A stretch of 21,248 nucleotides of DNA, from contig CAZZZA010000040.1 of the NCBI GenBank assembly GCA_964658455.1, positions 1-21,248 of the forward strand. Reading direction: 5' to 3'. Positions 14,926 to 21,248 of this stretch are shown here, in pieces. Source of the DNA: Lichenicola sp964658455 (GTDB taxonomy: Bacteria; Pseudomonadota; Alphaproteobacteria; Acetobacterales; Acetobacteraceae). The translations under genes and the position numbers were made by a program. The notes under the pieces were generated by a model that did not search any database, was not told the origin of the DNA, and was given only the letters and a program-made list of their open reading frames with translations. Position 1 is the stretch's first letter, and the number at the start of each line of letters is the position of its first letter.

Positions 14926-15260
14926 TGGGCGCAGCAAAGGCTGACCTCGATCGGATTGCCGCCGCGCTTGTGTGCGATGTGCTTACCGCCTCCGTGCGCG
15001 ACAGGCTTTGGCCGCGCCCACTCCCTTTCGCTTTTACGGTCCCGCCCTCCCAGATTGATCGCGCGGCTGCCGATCATGTCCACAGCAAGATTGTGCTGGG
15101 CGGGCTCTCGGCAACCGTCTGGCGGCAATTCGACGGTGCGCTCCGCGCTGGGATAGCGGTCGATGACCGCGCTGCCCTGACTGCCCGCCTCGATGACGAG
15201 GAAGAGGTCCACAACGCAATTCGTTGGGCTGCTTCAAAGCTACCTGCTGCGCTCCACTAA
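14922..15260 (+). CDS. Hypothetical protein, third gene of the HUH operon
   Basis: A 112-residue protein of unknown function whose ATG overlaps the preceding stop (ATGA). The sequence MGAAKADLDRIAAALVCDVL followed by alternating charged helices suggests a small helical cytoplasmic protein. No signal peptide or cysteine pair is present. Its stop is 72 nt before the scaffold-like gene, so all four genes from 12888 may share a transcript. Confidence 0.62.
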   Translation: MMGAAKADLDRIAAALVCDVLTASVRDRLWPRPLPFAFTVPPSQIDRAAADHVHSKIVLGGLSATVWRQFDGALRAGIAVDDRAALTARLDDEEEVHNAIRWAASKLPAALH

Positions 15261-15332
15261 TCCACCGCAGACCCCACCCACCGGCGGCAAGAAATAGCCC
15301 GCCAGATCTTCCGAGAAACTGGAACCGTCGAG

Positions 15333-16202
15333 ATGAACACCCAACCAACTGAATCCCGAAATCTTTGCGACGAACCTTCTACCGATCGCCCCGTAATGGA
15401 CCCCGAGGCTGCTAAGCTGCTGAGAGAGGTTATGAGCCTGAAGGCCAAGCTCAAAGATCGCGATGCCAGTCTCGCTCGCTTCAACGGCATTAATCCTGAG
15501 AAGGTGCAGGATTTGACCGCTCGGGCTGCCACTGCTGAGAAGGCTCGGCAAGATGCCGAGATCGAGAAGCTGAGGGCTTCCGGCGATTGGGAGGCATACA
15601 AGGCGCGTCTCGTGGCTGACCACCGTGCTACTGTCGAAGAGGCGCATATGCAGCTCGCAGCGCAGTGCGCGGAGCGCGAGACCCTAACTCGCCAGATCCA
15701 AGAGTTGACGGTCGGCAACGCTTTCACGGCGTCGGCCTTCATCAAGGAGAAGCTCGTGTTGCCGGTCGCGAAGGCCCGCAAGCTCTACGAGGCTCATTTC
15801 GATGCAGAGGGTGACCAGGTTGTGGCCTACGATGCGCCGCGCGGTCATGGCGAACGCTCGCCGCTAATCAATCAATTCGGGGAGCCCATGACGTTTGAAG
15901 CGGCGATACAGCGACTTGTCGATGCTGATCCCGATCGCGATGCCTTACTTCGTGCGAGCCGGCGAGACGACCCAGCGACCGAGCCAGCCTTATCGAATGG
16001 CAACCGGCACATAGGCGCTGGTATCGACCGCATGGAGGCGGCAATTGACGCTGGCGCGCTACCCCGCACCGCCAGCGCCGTAGCCCGTGCAAGCGCGCGC
16101 TGGCAGAGCCAGCCTAGCGCAACACCGCAAGGTGTATCGTCGCACGACCTAGGCGTCGACAGGATCGCAAAGGGCCTATCTGCCCGCGCAAATCAACGCT
16201 GA
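15333..16202 (+). CDS. Phage scaffolding-like protein (DUF6651-like)
   Basis: A 289-residue protein with a long charged coiled coil at about residues 28–135, containing LKAKLKDRDASLARFNGINPEKVQDL and ELTVGNAF, then FIKEKLVLPVAKARKLYEAHFDAEGDQVVAYD. The order coiled coil, a short TASAFIKEKL-like segment, a VVAYD strand, and FEAAIQRLVDADPDRDALL matches my memory of DUF6651 proteins encoded between portal and major capsid genes in podovirus-like phages, which are taken to be scaffolds. The C-terminal 80 residues are disordered. GGAA lies eight nt before the ATG. Notably no capsid or portal gene accompanies it. The family call is from memory of sequence pattern and needs a profile search. Confidence 0.65.
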   Translation: MNTQPTESRNLCDEPSTDRPVMDPEAAKLLREVMSLKAKLKDRDASLARFNGINPEKVQDLTARAATAEKARQDAEIEKLRASGDWEAYKARLVADHRATVEEAHMQLAAQCAERETLTRQIQELTVGNAFTASAFIKEKLVLPVAKARKLYEAHFDAEGDQVVAYDAPRGHGERSPLINQFGEPMTFEAAIQRLVDADPDRDALLRASRRDDPATEPALSNGNRHIGAGIDRMEAAIDAGALPRTASAVARASARWQSQPSATPQGVSSHDLGVDRIAKGLSARANQR

Positions 16203-16251
16203 TAGGGCCCGGCGCTCACGAGAATTGTTGGCACCCATACGCGTGTATGAC

Positions 16252-16575
16252 CTACCGTCCTTTTCGTCGCATATCGGCATAGACGTCTGCGATAGCTGCT
16301 TCGATCGTTTTAGAGGGGTCGGCGTCACAGCGCCGGCGCACTTCAGCTAACACGCCTCTGGCATCAGTCTGTTGGCCGACAGCATGATTGACTGGGGCGG
16401 CGATATTGAGGGCGGACCAAAACCCAAAAATCCAACCACCAACATCAGCTTCAGTTGAAGGTGTCCAGGTCGCGCAGCTTGCAATGCCGATGCCGAACAA
16501 TGTCGCTCTATCCTCAGCCTGCGCCTGCCCAAAGCACATAAATAGTAGGGCGGCGGCGAGGATAGAGCGGCGCAT
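16252..16575 (-). CDS. Small secreted protein, Rap1a/Tai-like outline
   Basis: A 107-residue protein with a clear signal peptide (MRRSILAAALLFMCFGQAQA, cut after about residue 20). The mature part has CATW, WIFGFWSALN, VLAEVRRRC and a C-terminal helix IEAAIADVYADMRR. Two cysteines, a central W-x-x-G-F…N segment and a late C-x…P-x-x-x-I-x-x-A run recall the Rap1a/Tai periplasmic immunity-like group, a family widespread in alphaproteobacteria with mostly unknown role. I chose the ATG at 16575 because the longer frame upstream has no signal and reads into the integrase gene. It lies 67 bp downstream of the integrase on the same strand. Confidence 0.7.
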   Translation of the reverse strand: MRRSILAAALLFMCFGQAQAEDRATLFGIGIASCATWTPSTEADVGGWIFGFWSALNIAAPVNHAVGQQTDARGVLAEVRRRCDADPSKTIEAAIADVYADMRRKGR

Positions 16576-16642
16576 GGTTTCCACCTTTCGATCCCTCAAT
16601 CCGGCTGGTGCTGTCGTCGAGCGCATCATAAGTCGCTTTGTG

Positions 16643-18448
16643 TCAAGGCTTTGGAAAGCGGGCAGGGATCGCAGCCAGCCAGGTAGGGAACGCCAGCTTT
16701 TCCAGCGCGTCCCGGAGCATCGGCAGCCCAAAGGCCCCGTAGCGCCCGCCCGTGCCGTCTGGCGTGCGGCCCGCCAGCCGATCCGTGACCGAGTCGGGGT
16801 TGCCTGCCGCCCGCGACAAATCCTGAAACCCGTGACGCCAACAATGCCATCCCTGGTTAGCAACCCGATCAGGAATCAGGTTAGGTCCGGCCTGCTCGCC
16901 CATCCACTTGATCAGCCGATGGGCTGGCAGTCCCTTCACCGGGTTGGGTGTGCCGGGCATGAGCTTATCTTCACCAGCCGCAAGCCGGTCGGCCGCCATC
17001 TTGAGCAGCCCGATCCGCACTAGCTCGGGGTGGATAGGCGTCTGCCGCCTGCTGGCGACGTTCTTGAGCCGCTTCTCGCCTTCGTCGTTTAGGTCGAAAT
17101 ACCAGATGCCGCCCTCCTCGCGCACGTCGCACGGCCGTAGTTGGGCTATCTCACCCACTCGCGCTCCGGACGTGAGCGCGATCAGTGGCGTCCAGAATCG
17201 CCAATCCGCCAGGAGCAGCGTCCCCTGCTCAAATACGGCGGTGCTGCTCTTGCAGCCCATGAACAAGGACGAGCCGAAGAAACGTTCGAGCTGGCCGGGT
17301 TTCCAAACCTTCTCCCGCGCCTCCGCGTAGCTCGGCCCGGGCAGACCCATCTTATCGAAAGGGTTGCTGTCGATCGCTCCAACGCGATGCGCCGTGGTGA
17401 AAACCCCCCGAATGTCGCGGATATAGGAGTTCGTCGTGCGCGGGTTCATCGGCGGCAAGCCCAATCGCTTCGCCTTCTCTGCCGCCTGAAAGAAGCCCAG
17501 CCCCTTCAAGTCCGCGTTCTCGATGTAGCGACTCGGCAGCAGTGCCAGCGCCTGGAACCATCGTCCAGCATCGCGCCGCGTGATCTCCACAAGGGGCGTA
17601 TCCTTGCCGAACGCGCGCTCAAACTCGCGGCAACGCCGTTCCTTTTGGCTCAGCTCCAATTCGGTTGCCCGGGTGCGTCGTCTGATCTCGTGGATGTAGT
17701 CGTCAATGCCGTCCGCGACGGTCGGACCAGCTTTGAGCGCTGGTGCAGGCGAAACCGCAACAGCCGCAGGCGTGGCTCTGGCAGGGGCTACAGCAGCCGG
17801 GATCATAGGTAAGCCCGCTGGCACCGGGAAAGCTTTGGTATCGAGCCCAGCCTGCCAATTCGGCCTATAGGTGTATTCCCCGAAGGACCAGCGGATGCCC
17901 GCCTCGCAGATCATCGCCTGTGCCTTCATCGCCTCCGCCGCCAGGAGGGCGAATCGATGGTCCAGCTCGTCGATTGGCGCGTCCAGCTCACCCAGGATCT
18001 TGCGTGCGACGGGATAGCCATCGCCGTAGTCGCCAGCCCTGTATCGGGCCTGCAAGTCATCAAGGCGCTGTTCAGAGACCGCCCCCAGCGCTAGGCGATC
18101 GAAGTCCCGACGCTCTTCGTGGTCCAGGCCAGCGGGTGCCGCCTGATCGGTCAGGGTCCCGCTTCTGAACGATCGCCATGCCCGGTCGAGTTCCGCCCGG
18201 AACCACGCCTCTAGCAGCCTCGCGATCTCATTTTGGGCGTCCATGAGCCTGATTCGACTCCATAGCCGCTCAACTCGCAAGCTGAGTGTTGCCGCCAGTA
18301 GCCGCGCCACCTTCGGGTCACTGGTCCCCAGGCTCCTGACGATCTCCGTGCGGCCCGTCCTTCGCGCCAGCCCTGACGGCAGGCGGATACGGAAGGCAAA
18401 GCTGCCGCCCCGCCGCACGACGTATCCGCCGCCTGTGGATAACCCCAT
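16643..18448 (-). CDS. Tyrosine site-specific integrase
   Basis: A recombinase of about 601 residues that would insert and excise the element at tRNA-Thr. The N-terminus GGGYVVRRGGSFAFRIRLP resembles the DUF6538-type arm domain of alphaproteobacterial integrases. A core-binding domain follows (about 245–375), then the catalytic domain: R in SGARVGEIAQL (about 430), H and R in HCWRHGF (about 535 and 538) and Tyr in TGGRYGAF (about 570), the R–HxxR–Y set. I prefer the ATG at 18448 with AGGA upstream; a TTG ten codons earlier (18478) is also possible. The gene starts about 90 bp from the attachment site, as usual for tRNA-targeting integrases. A Pro/Ala-rich linker lies near residue 215–245. Confidence 0.93.
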   Translation of the reverse strand: MGLSTGGGYVVRRGGSFAFRIRLPSGLARRTGRTEIVRSLGTSDPKVARLLAATLSLRVERLWSRIRLMDAQNEIARLLEAWFRAELDRAWRSFRSGTLTDQAAPAGLDHEERRDFDRLALGAVSEQRLDDLQARYRAGDYGDGYPVARKILGELDAPIDELDHRFALLAAEAMKAQAMICEAGIRWSFGEYTYRPNWQAGLDTKAFPVPAGLPMIPAAVAPARATPAAVAVSPAPALKAGPTVADGIDDYIHEIRRRTRATELELSQKERRCREFERAFGKDTPLVEITRRDAGRWFQALALLPSRYIENADLKGLGFFQAAEKAKRLGLPPMNPRTTNSYIRDIRGVFTTAHRVGAIDSNPFDKMGLPGPSYAEAREKVWKPGQLERFFGSSLFMGCKSSTAVFEQGTLLLADWRFWTPLIALTSGARVGEIAQLRPCDVREEGGIWYFDLNDEGEKRLKNVASRRQTPIHPELVRIGLLKMAADRLAAGEDKLMPGTPNPVKGLPAHRLIKWMGEQAGPNLIPDRVANQGWHCWRHGFQDLSRAAGNPDSVTDRLAGRTPDGTGGRYGAFGLPMLRDALEKLAFPTWLAAIPARFPKP

Positions 18449-18538
18449 CTGTGGCACATCCTGTGTAGCAGGTGCCAAACACTCAGATTAGGCGCGGAAA
18501 CATCCATAAGTCGTTGATTTGACAAGGAATTATGGTGG

Positions 18539-18613
<75 letters not shown>

Positions 18614-18704
18614 ATGATCGCCGATCACGGCGCGCTTCGTAGCTTTCCCCGGGGGTGGATGCAAGGGCCATGCGGCCGGCCGGCCGTGGTCGCGCGACCG
18701 CGGT

Positions 18705-19331
18705 TCAGCCGCGCCCGGTTGCGGTCGCGTAGCTGTCCAGGAACACCCGGACCGCGCCGTCAACGATCCGCTCGATCTCGCGGTCGGAAACGGTCTCGAG
18801 AATGCGCAGGCGGCGCTTGGTGCAGGTCGGGGTCTGGCACAGCGCGAAGAACTGTTCGGCGGCAAAGCGCGGGTCGGCCTCGCGCAGCTGCCCGGCCGCC
18901 ATCCGTCCGGCCAGCCACTCGGCCATGCGCGCGAGCGCGTCCTGCGGCCCGGTCTCCCAGAAGATCGAGGCCAGATGGGGAAACTTGCCGGCTTCCGCCA
19001 TGACGATGCGATACAGGACCAGCGAGCCAGGCGCCAGCATCAGCCGGATCAGCCCGTCGCCGATCTGGCGCAGGATGAGGTCGATCCGCCCCTCGACGGC
19101 GATCGGCTCGAACAGCTTGGGCAGCTCCCTGGAGGTCTTGTCGGAGACGAACGCCGCGAACAGCTCGGATTTGCCGGCGAAATAATTATAGAGCGTGCCC
19201 TTGGAGACCCCGGCCTGGGCGGCGATCCGCGACATGCTGGCGCCCTCGTAGCCGTCCTCGGTGAACACGATCTCGGCGCCGGCGATGATCTGCTGCCGCT
19301 TCAGTCGTGAATGATCGTCCAACCCGGTCAT
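18705..19331 (-). CDS. TetR-family transcriptional repressor
   Basis: A 208-residue regulator. Residues about 10–56 form the TetR helix-turn-helix: IIAGAEIVFTEDGYEGASMSRIAAQAGVSKGTLYNYFAGKSELF. The remainder is a helical ligand-binding and dimerisation domain of AcrR-like length. It is divergent from an efflux outer-membrane lipoprotein across 211 bp that contain a perfect dyad, so it probably represses that gene and itself, with release by a pumped compound. The start codon ATG at 19331 is the natural one before the conserved domain. The ligand cannot be predicted. Confidence 0.93.
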   Translation of the reverse strand: MTGLDDHSRLKRQQIIAGAEIVFTEDGYEGASMSRIAAQAGVSKGTLYNYFAGKSELFAAFVSDKTSRELPKLFEPIAVEGRIDLILRQIGDGLIRLMLAPGSLVLYRIVMAEAGKFPHLASIFWETGPQDALARMAEWLAGRMAAGQLREADPRFAAEQFFALCQTPTCTKRRLRILETVSDREIERIVDGAVRVFLDSYATATGRG

Positions 19332-19542
19332 AGAGCGATCCCGTCTCGTAACCCGGGCCGGACGACGATCGCCGTGATCGCCGCCGGGTGCGAGATTGAC
19401 GAGACGAACAAAGCAGATACTGTTCGCTTGTCAACGCTGACCGAACCGATCGGTCAGCCAGCATGTATCTTCCGGGGGCGGATGTCGCTCGGCCGGCTTG
19501 CCGTGTGCGGTCGGCGGCCGGGACCCGGCGACAGGAGCGGCG
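19332..19542. promoter_or_regulatory. Divergent tetR/efflux control region
   Basis: The 211 bp between the two divergent starts carry the operator dyad at 19436–19458. TTGACG (19396–19401, plus strand) and the reverse complement of TTGACA (19428–19433, minus-strand reading) are -35-like, but neither has a convincing -10 at the right distance. AGGAG lies five nt before the lipoprotein ATG at 19543. Confidence 0.6.
19436..19458. promoter_or_regulatory. Operator dyad, probable TetR-family binding site
   Basis: The arms GCTGACCGA and TCGGTCAGC are perfectly complementary over 9 bp with a 5-nt spacer. Size, symmetry and the TGACCG…CGGTCA core suit a TetR-family dimer pair, and the site sits midway between the divergent starts. 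Confidence 0.75.
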
Positions 19543-21186
19543 ATGGCCTCCAGCGTTCGTTTTTCCAGGCGGGTGTTCTCCCGGCGCGTGCTGCGCGGCA
19601 CGGTCTGCGGGCTGGCGCTGCTGTCGGCCAGCTGCACGGTCGGCCCGGATTACCGCCGGCCCGCCTTGTGGTCGCCGTCGGGCTGGTTCGGCCACGACCA
19701 CCCGGCGCCCGGCGACCGGCAGGCGGTGCTCGCCAGCGATGTGGATACCGCGTCGCCCGATCCGGACTGGTGGTCGGTGTTCAACGATCCGGAGCTGTCG
19801 GCGCTGGAGCGTCGGGCGGCCCAGTCCAACCTCGATGTTCGGATCGCCACCGCCCGTCTGGCGCAGAGCCGCGCCCAGCTCCGCGAGACCTCGGCCGATC
19901 TCTATCCCGGCCTGAGCGGCACCGGCAGCTACACGCGCGAGAAGATCAGCGACAAGCTGATCCAGCGCGGCCTGCAGAGTGCCGGCAGCGGATTGACGCC
20001 GCTGCTCGGCAGCAATGCCGGTGGTCTGCAGGCCGCCGCCGGCGACATCACCGTCCCCCCGCTCGACCTGTGGAAGGACGGCATCGATGCCTCCTGGGAG
20101 ATCGATCTGTGGGGCAGGGTGCGCCGCGAGGTCGAGTCGGCGCGCGCCACCCTGGTCGCCTCGGCGGAGGACCGGCGCTCGGTGCTGATCGCCCGCCTCG
20201 CGGAGGTGGCCCGCGACTACATGATGCTGCGCGGCAGCCAGGCGCTGCTGGCGATCGCGCAGGCGAACCTGGCCTCCGCCGAGGCGTCGCTTCACCTGAC
20301 CCAGGAGCGCTATGCCGGCGGGCTGACCACCGATCTCGATGTGCAGAACGCGGCGTCGCAGCGCGACAGCATCGGCGCCAACATCCCGGAGCAGCAGCAG
20401 CAGGTGGCGCGGCAGATCAATGCGTTGAGCCTGCTGCTCGGCGAGCCGCCACAGGCCCTGAGCGACGAACTCGGTGTGGCGCAGCCGGTGCCGCCGCTGC
20501 CGCCACGGGTGCCGATCGGCGTGCCGTCCGAACTGGCCCGGCGGCGCCCCGACATCAGGGAGGCGGAGGCCAAGCTGCATGCGGCGACCGCCAGCGTCGG
20601 CGTCGCGGTGGCGGATTTCTACCCCAAGATCACCCTGACCGGGGCGTTGAATTTCGAATCCCTGGAATTGCGCGACCTGTCGTTCTGGTCGGCCGCCGCC
20701 TACACGTTCGGGCCCTCGATCAGCCTGCCGATCTTCCAGGGCGGCCGGCTGCGCGGGCAGTTGCAGCTCAGCAAGGCGCGCCAGCAGGAAGCGGCGATCA
20801 CCTACCAGAAGACGGTGCTGGCCGCGTGGCATGACGTCGACAACGCGCTGACCGCCTATGCCGCCGAACAGCGTCGCCACGAGCGCCTGGCGCAGGCGGT
20901 GCAGTCCGGCCAGCGGGCGCTGCAGCTTTCGCAGGAGCAATATCGCGGCGGGCTGCAGACGTTCCTGAACGTGCTTGATGCGCAGCGGTCGCTGCTCTCG
21001 GCACAGCAGCAGCTCGCCGACAGCACCGCGACCCAGTCCACCAACCTGGTGCAGCTCTACACCGCGCTGGGCGGCGGCTGGGAGACCGTCTTCCCGGCCG
21101 GCCAGGAGCGGCCCGGCTCCTCGGTGGCTCAGGCCGGGACACCGCCCGCCGTGCCTGCGGGCCGTGCTGCGACAGGCGCGCTGTAA
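19543..21186 (+). CDS. RND efflux outer-membrane lipoprotein (NodT/OprM family)
   Basis: A 547-residue TolC-like outer-membrane factor that forms the exit duct of a tripartite efflux pump. The signal peptide ends in a lipobox-like LLSASC, with the lipidated cysteine at C31, followed by the family signature TVGPDYRRP. Two homologous OEP halves follow: one with SNLDVRIATARLAQSRAQLRE and LWGRVRREVESARA, and a second with RRPDIREAEAKLHAATASVGVAVADFYPKITLTG and LPIFQGGRLRGQL, each ending in the long helical hairpins. The ATG at 19543 has AGGAG five nt upstream; an earlier in-frame ATG has none. The inner-membrane pump and adaptor genes should lie nearby, possibly beyond the right edge. Confidence 0.95.
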   Translation: MASSVRFSRRVFSRRVLRGTVCGLALLSASCTVGPDYRRPALWSPSGWFGHDHPAPGDRQAVLASDVDTASPDPDWWSVFNDPELSALERRAAQSNLDVRIATARLAQSRAQLRETSADLYPGLSGTGSYTREKISDKLIQRGLQSAGSGLTPLLGSNAGGLQAAAGDITVPPLDLWKDGIDASWEIDLWGRVRREVESARATLVASAEDRRSVLIARLAEVARDYMMLRGSQALLAIAQANLASAEASLHLTQERYAGGLTTDLDVQNAASQRDSIGANIPEQQQQVARQINALSLLLGEPPQALSDELGVAQPVPPLPPRVPIGVPSELARRRPDIREAEAKLHAATASVGVAVADFYPKITLTGALNFESLELRDLSFWSAAAYTFGPSISLPIFQGGRLRGQLQLSKARQQEAAITYQKTVLAAWHDVDNALTAYAAEQRRHERLAQAVQSGQRALQLSQEQYRGGLQTFLNVLDAQRSLLSAQQQLADSTATQSTNLVQLYTALGGGWETVFPAGQERPGSSVAQAGTPPAVPAGRAATGAL

Positions 21187-21248
21187 AAAGTTTCCCATCG
21201 CCTTCGTTTTCGGAGTTGACGGTATGTGGTTGGGGGCCTAAATCCCCG

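Noticed and set aside
8642..18442. Perfect DnaA-box words TGTGGATAA near both ends of the element (8642–8650 and 18434–18442)
   Set aside because: Both are single copies inside or at the start of coding sequence, with no cluster, so they are weak evidence for a DnaA-dependent origin.
18614..18704. GC-rich palindromes between tRNA-Thr and the tetR stop
   Set aside because: Dyads such as GGCCGGCCGGCC are expected at this GC content and have no T-run; no terminator can be claimed.
19186..21198. A 670-codon minus-strand open frame opposite the efflux lipoprotein
   Set aside because: The plus-strand frame has clear NodT-family motifs, a lipobox and a ribosome-binding site. The antisense frame is a compositional shadow.

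Overview
The window is a high-GC chromosomal segment of an alphaproteobacterium. The minus-strand order dcd–murA–hisG–hisD–infA–maf–rng–yacG–tRNA-Phe, the short HisG and the protein sequences suggest Rhodospirillales, perhaps Acetobacteraceae. That placement is inference; no search was run. The backbone genes are tightly packed, with several overlapping stops and starts.

Layout. 1–55: the 3' part of tRNA-Lys(UUU). 102–1759: a Wzm/Wzt-type polysaccharide ABC exporter, permease then ATPase, minus strand. 1788–8444: a minus-strand housekeeping block that reads small hypothetical gene, dcd, murA, hisG, hisD, a 15-codon leader ORF, infA, maf, an RNase E/G-type gene, yacG and tRNA-Phe(GAA). 8468–18556: a mobile element of about 10.07 kb in the 3' end of tRNA-Thr(GGU), bounded by an 18-bp direct repeat. 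18539–18613: the intact tRNA-Thr. 18705–21186: a TetR-family repressor divergent from a NodT/OprM-type outer-membrane efflux lipoprotein, with a perfect dyad operator between them.

The element is the interesting part. It carries a tyrosine integrase next to the tRNA, a serine recombinase, a terminase-small-subunit-like DNA-binding protein, a large protein with an HUH (His-Ala-His) motif and a disordered N-terminal region, two small genes translationally coupled to it, and a phage scaffolding-like protein (DUF6651-like). Three small predicted secreted proteins lie nearer its ends. No capsid, portal, large terminase, tail or lysis gene is present. Integration at a tRNA, a candidate replication initiator, a small-terminase-like protein and a lone scaffold-like protein, without any structural genes, is the logic of a phage satellite. 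I propose this as an undescribed satellite-type element; it is a hypothesis from gene content, not shown.

The HUH gene has two candidate origin structures: an 11-bp perfect inverted repeat with a tandem 8-mer just upstream of its start, and an 11-bp perfect hairpin with further direct repeats inside its 5' coding region. A divergent 265-bp intergenic region between the serine recombinase and the small-terminase-like gene holds a long dyad and an extended -10 promoter. A gene-free 475-bp stretch (10044–10518) holds three strong hairpins.
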